Shown here piece after piece: positions 33,640 to 48,904 of a stretch of DNA of 64,000 nucleotides. This DNA is from Argentina anserina. Taxonomy: Eukaryota > Streptophyta > Magnoliopsida > Rosales > Rosaceae. The notes beneath the pieces were generated by a model. That model was not told the DNA's origin. It made no database searches and saw nothing but the letters and a program-made list of their open reading frames with translations. The first letter of the stretch is position 1; each line of letters opens with the position of its first letter. The position numbers and the translations under genes were made by a program. The stretch covers positions 9,869,395 through 9,933,394 of the forward strand of contig NC_065878.1 in NCBI RefSeq assembly GCF_933775445.1, in the 5' to 3' direction.

Positions 33640-35304
33640 ATGCGACGGTTCAACTCTCCCGGCTCCCATAGGGCTGGAAAAGAAATAGTAAACCTTGAGT
33701 CACCATCACCAGTAAAAAATGAAATAAAAGATGAAAATCCCAAGTCATCCTCATCTCTTAGTCTCGTTCCCCATACAGGTCATACTCTTCTGCCAGTAAC
33801 AAATAGATATAGTCCACTAGGAACTACTCTTAGTGAACCAAAGCCCAATTACCAGTCAGCATTAGTCAATGATTATGATCCTTTCAAACTCCAAACAGCT
33901 CCACCTCCCCCGGCATATGTCCATCATCCGAAATCATCACCATATCAGTTTAAGGCTAGAAAATTTTGTTTCTTTGCTGAACCATCCCTAATACAGTTAA
34001 AATCACCAATAACTATGGCTAAACTTTTCTATGGCCCAATCAACCATTATCCTCTTGGTAAACCATTATCTTTCTATCACAATTGTCTCACTACTTCTGA
34101 GTCAATTTCAATTAAAGCCATCTATGAAAATCAATATCCAACAAAGAAAATTTTGTACCATTCCCTTTATATTAAAAAGGTTATCCCATTATCTGATTGG
34201 GGTTTCGATGCTTTTTCCAAACACCCAACCTTCGAATGTACCTATCATGATTATATTGATGCTTGGAATAAAATTTTCCTCCATCAAAAACAAGATTTCA
34301 GTCACTCTTGGTTTATCAATTTTGACAGTAAATTCATCCGCCAGTTCCCTTTATGGTTCGGAGAATGGTGGGAGTACCATGGTGCCTCTAATGATATTCT
34401 TCCTCCTGCCCTACAATCAGCAGTAAAAAAATTTGAAGTTTCAGTTCCCCATACTACTTATGAAGAAAACTTTGACCCAACACTCATGTTCATGTCAAAA
34501 TACAAAATCCCTTGGATCTTAAAATGGAATTACGACTTTCACAATGAAATTTGTATTTCTAGAAACTATCTAGTTAAATGGTGGGACAAGTTCAACACCG
34601 ACAGAATTCTTACCCAGTTTGAAAAAGAATTTGCAAACAATCCTCCCGGTCAAGTTACAGTTAAAACAGCTCCGGTCAATCTCCAGTCAACACATGGTCA
34701 GGTCACGATTAAATCATCCCCTGCATAAGTCATTTTGGCCCACCAGCCGTTTGCAATAAGCCCAGGCTAGGCCAGCACGGCCCAAACAACATCCTCTTCC
34801 AGTCAGAAAAATAAGTCGAAGAAGTCTACATCTTCAAAATCAACTTCCACCACAGCATCAGAGCTACAAAAAATGGCTGAAAAACTTATGCAACAAGCAG
34901 TCACTCTATCACAACAGGCTACTAATCTTTCAGAAACTGAAGATAATGAAGATAATTGCTCCTCATCATCAGAAGCCCACAGTGAAGCAGCCCCGAGTCA
35001 ACCAACCAGATGGGCTGACTACCAAGATAGTCAAGACCCATACGAACTATACACAATCCAGCATGTAGCAAACCCAGTCAAGATTCAAGCCCAAGTCAAA
35101 GATCTAAGCAAAAGTCAAAATAAGCTTTTCCACCAAGCTACAGTCACTCGGCAGAAAACTATTCATGAACAGTCAAAGTCAACAGTAAAAGCAAATTCGT
35201 TTTCCTATATAAGGAGGTCCTCTCCTTCATTAGAACTACCCCGGAATTTTCTAATTCCTCTCTTCTCGCCCTCTCTGGACAATCCGAGAGCTTCTTCATT
35301 GTAA
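33640..35304 (+). pseudogene. Second viral ORF, unknown function, two nonsense mutations
   Basis: Starts ATG 33640, eight bases after the polyprotein stop. It stays in one frame to 35304 except for TAA 34726-34728 and TAG 34768-34770, so the ancestral product was about 554 residues. The first 110 residues are Ser/Pro-rich and probably disordered. Residues about 115-330 form a compact, aromatic-rich domain (KLFYGPINHYPLGKP, WFGEWWEYHGASND, KYKIPWILKWNYDFH). The last part is Gln/Ser-rich with a possible short coiled coil (AEKLMQQAVTLSQQ) and an acidic patch. I recognise no enzyme motif. The position fits ORF2 of florendoviruses, whose role is not known to me. Confidence 0.75.
35205..35214 (+). 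promoter_or_regulatory. TATA box of the viral pregenomic RNA promoter
   Basis: CTATATAAGG lies near the end of ORF2, about 100 bp before the terminal repeat. This is where caulimovirids place the 35S-type promoter. Transcription would start near 35235-35245, so the repeat would be carried at both RNA ends. Confidence 0.6.
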
Positions 35305-35311
35305 TAGTTCT

Positions 35312-35444
35312 TTCTAATTCATGCATAAGTTCTTAGTTAGTAACCTGTAATTTTCATTCTGTTGTATTAAACCTTCTGTAATAGTCATCTCCTAGTAATA
35401 AGCAATTAAAACATTGTAATACATGCTTCCATGGTCTCTGGTAT

Positions 35445-35446
<2 letters not shown>
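35312..35446 (+). repeat. Right terminal redundancy of the pararetrovirus
   Basis: 135 bp, same length as the left copy. It ends at TGGTATCA, 8 bases into the primer site, then passes directly into a TA run. Confidence 0.88.

Positions 35447-35480
<34 letters not shown>
35447..35480. repeat. TA microsatellite at the viral right junction
   Basis: About 17 AT units starting at the viral end. Confidence 0.9.
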
Positions 35481-35483
<3 letters not shown>

Positions 35484-38400
35484 TCTTTAAAGAAACAAAG
35501 TAAAAATTTAAGAACATGATTTTAAACAAAAACATTAAGAGAAACAATTTTTAAAAAGACACAAATTAAATTTTAGCAACATACGACTTAATAATAAAGT
35601 CGTAAAAATATAAGTCAATGTTGGAAAAATTAGTCATAGGTGTCAAAAAGTAAAGAAAAATTTATGGAGGTTTACAATCTGCAACTTAAATTGGAATAAT
35701 ACGTTGCATAATCTAGTCTGACGTCGAGGCCAAACTGAGCCTATAAACACAAATATATATGACAATTAGTGATGTGTCTTGCACTCTTGCAAATGTAAAT
35801 ATTGTAATGCATGTGGAGATTTCATATAAAATTTTACAATACACAATAGAGACTTTGAGTATAAATCTATTTTCTCTTATTGATTGTACAAGCGATCAAT
35901 GGGTTGAAAGTCGTACATGACACTAACAAAATCTCATCATCTATATATGATCACACATTGTCAAACGTCTCCTAGTCTTTGACACAAGAAAAGATTATGA
36001 TACATTCTTTTTAGACTGTAATTAGTTTTAAACTTTTAGTATCTCAATACAATCATGTTTGTTTTTGCTTATTATTTTAACAATTTTTATTGCTTTAGAC
36101 ATGGCATTTGTTGCTTGTTATGCAATGTTTACTTGCTTTGGACAATTTGGATTTATTGAAGTGTTGAAGGCTCGAAATATTATTATTTTTTCTTCAATAT
36201 TCGAGGGGATTTCAACCGTAGTCTAGGAGTGCCGCACTGAAAAATAGTAGCAACCGCTCTTGTGCAACGAACCATGCTTGTTTGGTAGCGTCTTCCAGCA
36301 TGTGCCCATGGCCTCGTTGCTCTCAGGTTTGGTGCCAAACGGGAAACTTTGTTGCTCTTATACTTACAGAGATTCAAAGGGGTTTGATTACATAACCATT
36401 TGGTTGGTGATCAATATCTGTGTTTTCTTGTTATCACCAACAATAGTGGAAAAACGGATTTCGTGTCAACACAGAAGAACCCGAGGGGTTTACTTACTTG
36501 CAAAGAGCCTTAAACACATAACTAAGAAAGAGACCCACAGTCTCGTAGCAGATATTGCTTGGTGGAGGGTTGAAGGTAGTGTACTTTTGGTATTTAGTGG
36601 GTGGTAGTGGTGTTGTGCCTTCAACTACTATGATATAAGGTCTTGTGAAATTTTTGCAAGTGCGTCGTGAGACAGGGATGCTGATTGCAGCGATACTGTG
36701 GCTTAGGTGCGGCGACTTGGGATTACAATTTGCATCAATCAAAACATGAAGACATGAGGAGAAGTCCATCGTCGGTGAAACTTGGAGTTCGACATGTCGT
36801 TTAAGGAAGTGGACAAGAATTGGACCAATATCTATAATCTATATGTTGTGTTCTAAAAACCTTTTGGACTCACTTTGGGCTTGTAATGTTGGGCATGCCC
36901 AATGGTAAGTGAGGCGTGTTCTAATGTCTGTCGGCTTGTCTGACTTTATCTTATTGTTTTTCTCCATTAGTTTATTTTATCATAGATTTTATCTTTGTTC
37001 TGTCGAATCTATGTTGTGTCATGGAGTTAGTTTTTTTTCCTTGCATCAAACGGAAGTATTCGTAGATGGGTGGTCTATCCTATGTATTACTTAATATGTA
37101 ATGGGCGCATGCGCATGCGCTTTTACTGATGGAAATTGTTATGAAAATAAAATTGGCATAAATTTGGTTTCAACCGTACCAACCAACGTTTAACGGTTGG
37201 TAGTGCTAGACAAATTATATATGCATACCAATTACTATTGGCCGATACATAGTATTAGAAAAAAAAGAGTTGGTAACGTACCAAACCCACCCTTATATTT
37301 ATTTTCTTATCCTAATTATTTTTTAGAAGCCTTATCCTAATTGTTGACTCTTCTGTATCCTAAATTTCCCCTAGGTTTTATCACTTTAAGGGGTGTTATG
37401 ATAAAATTGAGACTTCAGAGACTAACATGATTTTACTCCAAACCTCGAGGGATAAATTGAATTGAATTCTAAATATTATATAAGATCGAAAAGCATATTT
37501 GTGTACTAAAAATAACATAATAAGTTAATAACTCACGATTATAAAACAAATTTTTAATGGGGACGAGGTTACCCTAATTAGGTACCTCATTCATATTATT
37601 AGAAAAATAGCTAAACATTGGAGAGGACATTGTGCATATACCCCTATCAATATTACAACTATCTTCGAAGAGAACCACCGAAAAAAAAAAATTTAAATTC
37701 ACTGATTTTTGGGTGTTTGTGTCATCTGATACAACAATAGGTAATGTATACTGTCACCACAAAGTTAGCTATGTCTAATGGCCAATATGGGAAGATATGG
37801 TTCAATGTGTCATATGCTGAAAGAACATGTGCACCATTCTCAATCTACAAGGATGTTACGACATTTTTGATTTTCCATGGAATACTAGGTTTTTTATTGG
37901 TAGCTGTAGGCACAATGGTCTAATTTCCACCACAGATTCATTTGAATTTCCAATAAATTCTTCTTCTAACTCTTCGGCTTTTGTTGGGAGAAAACGGTAG
38001 TAGAAGGTTTTCCTCATAGTAAGATTCATGAGAAGGGTTACCTACATTATAGACTTCAAAAACTAATGAATGAACTTGTGTTTTATACTAAATGAGAGTG
38101 CATTTTGGGATATTGGAATCTAATTGATATTTTCATATTCAGAATGCAACTAATGCAAAAGATTTATGTTGAATGAAGTAATGAAAGTTCCTTCTTAAAC
38201 AATTGTCGAAAATATGTTGGGACAATGTAGAATCAATAGCTCAATAATGTATATAAAGAAAGAAAACCAATGGATATTTAGGATGCAGGGTTGAATGCAT
38301 TTGTGTTATGAAAAAAAATTGATTAGAAGTCTTTAATTAACTTCATATCCTAAGGTCAAACTATCTTAAATGTTATTTTTTATGATAAGAATTTAACCCA

Positions 38401-39637
38401 AAAATTGATGTTGACTGGAACAAAAGCTGATATGTAGTACGTAATCTCGAACCTTCGAGACAACGCTAACGGTTGTCTTGTCATTGGAACGATAACATTG
38501 GCTGGATCAACGACTCAATCTGAGAGAATATATGGGAGTACATGAATACATCTCTATGACGCTTGAGTCAAAATCTCTCTTAGTTTTTTTTTGATGGAAC
38601 AAAATCTCTCTTAGTTTATTGTAATGAGTATAACTGAAATCAGATGTCTTACTAGATCACACAACCTAGTCCTACTAGCTGTGATGTTTTCTGCTTGAAT
38701 CCACTTATTCAAACATTTTTGTTCTTGAGGTTTCACACCAAAAAGCGTCTTAATGATTAGTTGGTAGTGCCCCAAGCACACATACTTTCACAGGAAGATA
38801 TCGTTCGCTTTAGTCCCACATGTCAAACTAACATACCTCTGGTTCACATGGATTTGTCTAGGGCATTCCTCTTAGAACACATCTTGATGTAATGAGCTGA
38901 CTTTGCACAAATAAATACAACAACTTGTCACTCCACTGGACGATGTGGTATACGTGACCTATTTGTCTACTAGTTTTCTAACTAGATGTCACAACTTGAC
39001 TCCATATTATAGGTGCATAACAACAAACACCCCAACACAATCATAAATATATATCAATTCACAACAAGCACAACATCCTAAGCTGAGAAACGCTTCAACT
39101 GAAACTGTCGAGAACCTTAATTAAAATTCTAAAGCTATTAGCTCATAATTCGTGATCTCTCTAACTCCCACGTCGCCGTCATTTCGCCATGAAGATCACA
39201 AAGGTCCTTACTGTTTCTTGCTCCGGAAAGCATGAAACTTCCCGTCGCTGCTCAATCCATTATGGAACCCTAGATTCTGCAACATCATGTCACTTGCAGA
39301 TGCGCGCTCTCATCCTTTGTTTTTTTTAATTATATATATATATATGAAATAATCAATTATTATGCTAAAACTAATATGTTCCGACTCCAACTCACTTGAG
39401 ACACTTCCTCTCATGTTTTTAAGTTTACTACTATTATTAAATAAAATAAAATAAAATAAAATAAAAATTTCACTCCAAGTTGAAAACCAGGTGAGTAGGA
39501 GAGTAAAAAGTAAAAACAATTTTTGAGACAACACACTCGGTCCTCGTTTTTTAGGCGTTAAAAGCTCTTCAAACCAATTTCACGCGGTCTCTCTCTCTCT
39601 CTGTTCCTCTCCGTCTCCGTCAGATTTTGCGTCACAC
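35481..39637. other. Long intergenic region upstream of the Rab gene
   Basis: AT-rich, with no reading frame I can support. The frames at 36183-36769 lie on both strands without family motifs. A purine-pyrimidine alternating GCGCATGCGCATGCGC lies near 37099. A five-unit TAAAA run is at 39439-39465 and a CT-rich run at 39586-39600, typical of plant 5' regions. Confidence 0.5.
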
Positions 39638-39644
39638 TATAAAT
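39638..39644 (+). promoter_or_regulatory. Candidate TATA box of the Rab gene
   Basis: TATAAAT, 127 bp before the ATG at 39771, leaving a leader of about 95-100 bases. Confidence 0.45.
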
Positions 39645-39692
39645 TACGCACCAAACCGAAATCATCAAGGAGAAAACAGAAAGAGAATTTAG

Positions 39693-44134
<4,442 letters not shown>

Positions 44135-45110
44135 TCGTGGAATTACATGGTATTCAAACTCAACTTTTTCATCCCATTCTCATGTGCTATGGTGATCCAA
44201 CTCTTTGTAAAGCTTAGATGTCGTCCCAAATCTGAGTTCCACCTTTTTGTAGCTTTGGAGGAGTTTCGTGTTTGTTTGATTGTTAAACAACATTTGCAGT
44301 GTCTAGAATACCAGAGACTTACAGACCTTAAGATAAAAGGTATAGAAGAAACATCTTTGTGTGATTGTAATTTATGCCCCCAGCGTCAGTTAAATGCTAG
44401 TTATCTCTATTCCAGCGATTTGTTTCTAGTTTTCTGTCTTTAATATTGATTGGGATATTACAGTGCATGAATGCCAACTTTGGCAATAGTAGTATACGAA
44501 TGAGGTTATTGTTGTACCAGAAGTAGAGGGATTTGAATTTGATTTATAGATTCATTACAATTTGGATATCGACAACTGGTTTTTACTACATTCTATAGTG
44601 GTACTTATCCGGAATCTGCCATTGTAATTCAAAATGAGCTGGAGAAGATCAAATATTATCATGATTGTTGAAAGTTTGCCTCATGATTGGTTGCTATGTA
44701 TAGGAAAATCTTTGAGATTCCCAGTGTTGGCGATGAAGTTATACACCCGTCATATATTTTGTGTATATAGGTGAAACTCTACGACGGAATTTTCAGGTGT
44801 AATACATTCACAAGGTCATGTAAAAAATAAAAACATTTACAAGGCGCGTCATGCAGGAAATATAAATTAGTAGAACACAGGATTATATGATTTATATCTG
44901 TTTGCTCAAACAACTTCTGTTATTGTTTGAAGTTTAGGTACATGTGAGTAACTCTATAAACACTATTAATTATCCAAAAAGTAAAAAATAATAATACATG
45001 TAATCTTTCTACCATCACCAACAGTCCAACACCAATATTCAAAGGCGCGGTAGTTTTAGATTTGGTTCAACTTACTCGATCAGTTCTTGTAATATCCAAC
45101 ATGCATCATT
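44135..45110. other. Rab 3' untranslated and intergenic sequence
   Basis: The first several hundred bases are probably the Rab 3' UTR. No gene is seen between the Rab stop and the convergent RING gene end at 45111. Confidence 0.45.
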
Positions 45111-45671
45111 TTAGAATCGAAACATACGATGATTTGTTTTCTTACTGCCGATACACATTGCCTTCAACCTTTTGTTTTCTTCTAGTTGTGATTTATATGC
45201 TACCTCATTTAACTTCCCCATATCGATCAAAGCAGCGTTTGAAGCCTTCAGAGAAACATTCTCAGCCTGAAGTGTTTTCATTCTCTGTCGACTCTGAGCA
45301 ACGGTAACTTGGTCCTCGGCCGGTGATGCATAAATCTTTTTCACGTCCCTCAACTTGCACTTCTTATTGCAATTCGGACACTTTGCGTTGGCCTTTTGTT
45401 GCTCAATCCATTGAGTTATACATGGTCTGCCGTATACATGGCCGCAAGAGTTTAGGAAGACTCTTTCGTGGTCGCCTTCATAAGGACACGGCAGGAAGCA
45501 AATAGGGCACTGGTCCAACGAATAGGGCACTCGGCCATGGGGAGGAGTACCGCATTGTGGATACGTTTGCGGTATATGATGCTGCATATCTTCTTCTGTG
45601 CCATCCGCGAGCATTCTCATTGCACAACCATTAGGATATTCGGATGTCATTGTGTTCGCGGCAGAGTACAT
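45111..45671 (-). CDS. Small RING-finger protein with coiled coil, RFWD3-like N-terminal region
   Basis: Probable E3 ubiquitin ligase, single exon, 186 residues. RING: CPIC (55-58), CGH (76-78), C84, CPNC (98-101). The position where most RINGs have the fifth ligand is Gly81 (CGHVYGRPC), a pattern I associate with RFWD3, as is the following CNKKCKLRDVKKIYA. A coiled coil (about 125-172, VAQSRQRMKTLQAENVSLKA) follows, as in RFWD3, but there is no WD40 domain. The ORF ends with TGA or a related stop at 45111 after a basic tail. It may be a truncated paralogue or a small stand-alone RING protein. The intact frame supports a gene; expression is unknown. Confidence 0.7.
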   Translation of the reverse strand: MYSAANTMTSEYPNGCAMRMLADGTEEDMQHHIPQTYPQCGTPPHGRVPYSLDQCPICFLPCPYEGDHERVFLNSCGHVYGRPCITQWIEQQKANAKCPNCNKKCKLRDVKKIYASPAEDQVTVAQSRQRMKTLQAENVSLKASNAALIDMGKLNEVAYKSQLEENKRLKAMCIGSKKTNHRMFRF

Positions 45672-46139
45672 TGTGGAATTTCTGAATGTCAGAGACTATT
45701 ATAGTACGTACTATAATTTGAACCAACTCAATATATATATTAGCTAGGTTCTCATCGCTGAGCAGATAGTATTGTTCGTCACCTTAACTGATCCAATATA
45801 GAGGACGTACAAAAAACTAGATCAAATCAAAGATGGTTTTGCATGTTGAATTATGGACAAAGTCTTCCTCTTATATATAGAGCGCCAAACCAGCTAGGTT
45901 TCCCATATTATGCCTAATCCTATTTAGTCTGATACATCTCGTATTTCCATTAGTGGCATGGAAGGCGAGCGTAACTCATCTTTTTAGTGATGAAAGGAAA
46001 TTCAAAAGGGAAGCAAATCGTTATGGTTATTGTTTAAACTTTAAACTCCACCCTGGCTTATGCCAAATTTCCCACTCGAATTAAATTTGATTATATTTTT
46101 GCTTTCTGTTAATCAAACGTATTTCACACATAATATTTG

Positions 46140-47347
46140 ATAGTACAATCGATCCCAGATCTAAGATCGAAATAAGGAACAATTAATACTACATTCCTAG
46201 TAAATATAGCAAGCATTAATTTGATTTACGATCCTGCAGTATCAAACAAGGTATCGAGCTTATAAATATCTTTGTTAGACCATATTTGGAAATAAAACTT
46301 AAGATTTCGCTCCAAGATTCAATTTTGTATATATATTTATACTCAAAGCCAACAAGTCAAATCAGTACGTACAAATCAAACCTACATCCGAAAAAATTTG
46401 TTAGCCCTAGCTACAACCCTCAAGATCTCATGGCCATGAAGAAGACTTTGTTCTACAACTTCTTTCCGACCAAAGATGAAGAAACTGTGGCAGCGAAATT
46501 CCTTAATGTCAAAAGACACATAAGCTGCCAAGTAGTTGAAATCAGAGAGTTCGACTGTCGACCAACACTGTTGAAACCAATGGATCCATGGCAAATAAAA
46601 AAGGTTGTCAGAGTAGAGGAGATCGAAACTGGGATTCTCTATTTGTCATAGCGTGACACACTCGATCATATACTTCGATATTGGGATGTACAAATAGCCA
46701 ACTTGGAAACAAATACTATAAATAAGAAACTATATGTTGAAATAGTAGTGGATCTTTTTGATCAATTCAGGCCATACAAGACGTATTCAGGTGTGAATAT
46801 TTATTTGCGGAAGATGGCGAAAGATGATTATGAGTTCGTTTGTAAGTTAGGGTTGAAGAATTTGGTCGCTGATAAGCAATTTAGAGAAGGCGATTTGATC
46901 GGTTTAACTTGGGATCATCGATATGATATTTTTCAAACCAAGGTTTTGAGTAGCGGTAATGCAGCAAGGGATGCAATACTCTTGGATTGAGATCGAGCAA
47001 GTACATTTTCTCTCCATTGCATGCTTTAGGGTTAGGGAGTCTCTGTACTGAAATAGCTTAATTAGTCAAATCCACTTGACTTTATATATTTGTTTTTGTT
47101 TTTGTTTGTTTTTTGTAATGGTTTTGAGTTTGATGGATATGATTAATGCACGCAGTTGTGTTACTTGTGTATAAGGTTTTTCACTTTTTCAGTAATGTTG
47201 TCTTTGAATGTAAACAAAATGAACGTACATTAGTACATGCAATCCGCCAGGAATTAAGGTTGTGATATGAAAGCAATCTTATCAAAAGTATTGTCATAGG
47301 AATAGTAAGTCCTTACCCTAAAATGATGCATAAACAGGTCCAGAAAC
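46140..47347 (+). repeat. Segmental duplication, unit A
   Basis: Matches 54745-56076 in the same orientation. Shared blocks: leader (ATTTATACTCA), the B3-like coding ends (GGTAATGCAGCAAGGGATGC), a 3' flank (TTTCAGTAATGTTGTCTTT) and GCATAAACAGGTCCAGA at the right edge. Confidence 0.75.
46430..46990 (+). pseudogene. B3-domain-like gene (At2g33720/DUF313 type) with an in-frame stop
   Basis: ATG 46430 opens MAMKKTLFYNFFPTKDEETV. The frame is open to TGA 46988-46990 except for TAG at 46649-46651. The second half resembles the DNA-binding B3 fold of the At2g33720-like group: DPWQIKKVV at the start, then YEFVCKLGLKNLV, and REGDLIGLTWDHRYDIFQTKV near the end. The group is thought to be plant-specific DNA-binding proteins. 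With the stop, translation from 46430 would yield only 73 residues and lose most of the domain. A degenerate sister copy lies at 55013-55273. It is either a recent pseudogene or an allele with a nonsense change. Confidence 0.55.
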
Positions 47348-47497
47348 CAAACTAGGGGACAACATAAGAGATCCCAGGCTCCCAGCAGAGGAAGCTAGGC
47401 CCTCAGTTCCCAAGGGCGAGGTGGCGTGTGCGTTACATATCCTCTCCATTATTTCAGATATCCCAATCCTTGTAGCGGCTTTGATTAAAAGGTCCAT
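47318..47497 (-). CDS. Small 59-residue ORF, unrecognised
   Basis: ATG at 47497 (minus) to TAG at 47318; an in-frame TAA lies just upstream. The product starts MDLLIKAATRIGISEIMERI and ends SLVSGPVYASF, with a Gly/Ser/Leu-rich middle (GLASSAGSLGSLML). GC content is higher than in its surroundings. It sits just outside the chromovirus insertion, so it could be the last exon of a gene cut off by it. No family recognised. Confidence 0.22.
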   Translation of the reverse strand: MDLLIKAATRIGISEIMERICNAHATSPLGTEGLASSAGSLGSLMLSPSLVSGPVYASF

Positions 47498-47571
47498 CTT
47501 TTAGCTTTTAATTTGCTTCTTTCTGGGTTTTGTTGTTCTAGATCCAAAGAAAGATCTTGTTCTGCAATTAC

Positions 47572-47844
47572 TGTAATGGTTCTTCAGTTAAATTATCCTA
47601 GCTCTATTAGGCTGCGTATTATGTAAGTAGCTGCGTGCTAGTCACGTGAGGCATGTCTCAGATTAGGGTGGAGCAGCTATGGATAAGAGCTCCACGTATT
47701 TAGATCTCATAGCTCAACATGGGATATAAATACTAAGTACTGTAACCCTAGTGTGGGGAGAGTATTGAAATCACAATCACATTTCTTTTTTTCAAGTCTT
47801 TCTTTTATTAGCTATTTCTAGATCTGGGAGCCAGATCCCTTATA
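47572..47844 (+). repeat. 5' LTR of the chromovirus
   Basis: Begins TGTAATGGTT, ends CCCTTATA (TG...TA rather than TG...CA). A TATA box, GATATAAATAC, is at about 47723-47733. Confidence 0.93.
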
Positions 47845-47846
47845 TC

Positions 47847-47859
47847 TGGTATCAGAGCC
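47847..47859 (+). other. Primer-binding site of the chromovirus
   Basis: TGGTATCAGAGCC two bases after the 5' LTR; initiator-Met type. Confidence 0.9.
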
Positions 47860-47872
47860 ACTTCTGGGCACC

Positions 47873-48835
47873 ATGGGAAGAAAGGGCGCTGCAGGAGGCT
47901 CTACGCTTCCTCCGGACGACACCAACAATCTCGAGCAGGAGTTGCAACAACACAAATCTCAGACTTTAGCTCAGATTGGGGAGTTGCAGGCCTCGCTCAA
48001 CGTCTATCAACAGTCGATGAACAATTTTCGTGAAGAGATGATGGCAGAACTTAGAGCTATGCGTGAAGCTTCAGCAGCTGCAGCGGCGACTGAGGTACCA
48101 AGCAACACGATGGTCCGTTTTGGATCTCTACCGCCATCACCATCTCCACCTGGGCTAGGCTTGGGGACCAGAGCTGTGCCAACGACCATCTCTGCATCTA
48201 GTAATGATTCAGGACCTTCCTTACCTGTTGTTACTAGTGCTAATGACAATACTCAAGTTAATACTAATGGTAATAGAGATAGTGAAGATTTGCTAGCTTT
48301 TAACACTACTCAGCCTATTATTACCAATGCATCTGGGGCTGTTATGAACACATTGAGTGTTAGTAAGGTAGAACCGAGTGTGCCTCGTCAATGGAGCTTG
48401 GAGAAGGGTCAGGGTAGCAAAGGAAAGAATATTGTGCCTCAGGGGGAGCAGTCATCTAGTTCTGGAGGTCCTTTTGTGAGTGGCACTAGCACTAGCAGGT
48501 CCAGTGTACCACCAAGTGGTCCGAGACCAAACTTTCAATATGCTTACACTAATGGGGGTAACCCTATGTTCGCTAACAATTTTCAGCACAGTTATACTCC
48601 ATACATGGGAACCAGTTTTGACAATCGTCTCAATCCAAATTTTGCCCCAAATTTTGCCCCAAATTTTGCCAATCCATACATGTTTACCCCATACACAGAC
48701 CCTTATGCTTTACCACAGTTTCACCCTACCATACCTCAAACTAACCCTCTATTTTACCCACACCCACACCCACAACTACATATACCAACATACACACCGC
48801 CTACTACATACATACAACCAGGCAGTACTTTTTAG
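47873..48835 (+). pseudogene. N-terminal part of chromovirus gag, ending in TAG
   Basis: Low-complexity region of 320 residues: Gln-rich coiled stretch (EQELQQHKSQTLAQI), Ala/Ser/Pro/Asn-rich middle and a Tyr/Pro/Asn-rich end with a repeated FAPN motif. It is in the same frame as the 48905 ORF and is separated from it by TAG 48833-48835. Most gypsy elements of this group have one continuous frame, so I read the stop as a mutation. Reinitiation at 48905 cannot be ruled out. Confidence 0.7.
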
Positions 48836-48904
48836 CCAGGCAATCAATTTCCAAGTACTTCTCATACGGCTGCAAGCAACCAGTGGGATCCTAGTTTACC
48901 TACA

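Larger units (their letters stand above)
27478..35446 (+). mobile_element. Endogenous pararetrovirus (Caulimoviridae, florendovirus-like), defective
   Basis: Old integrated copy of a plant DNA virus. Order: Met-tRNA primer site, leader with a small uORF, movement protein, capsid with zinc knuckle, aspartic protease, reverse transcriptase and RNase H in one broken frame, then a second long ORF, then a TATA promoter. There is no integrase. The distance from one primer site to the next (27605 to 35439) is 7834 bp, a normal caulimovirid genome size. A 135-bp sequence repeats at both ends and includes the first 8 bases of the primer site, which an LTR would not. The long polyprotein plus a second ORF of unknown function fits florendoviruses; petuvirus-like is the alternative. 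Multiple stops and a frameshift make it non-infectious as it stands. Confidence 0.87.

Noticed and set aside
27478..35446. Reading the 135-bp end repeats as LTRs of a short-LTR retrotransposon
   Set aside because: The repeat extends into the primer-binding site, there is no integrase, there is a movement protein, and no target duplication was found; all fit a pararetrovirus.
36260..36607. 115-residue frame in the intergenic region
   Set aside because: Overlaps an antisense frame, composition not protein-like, no motif recognised.
45323..45704. Plus-strand ORFs opposite the RING gene
   Set aside because: The minus-strand frame has the conserved RING cysteines; these are shadows.
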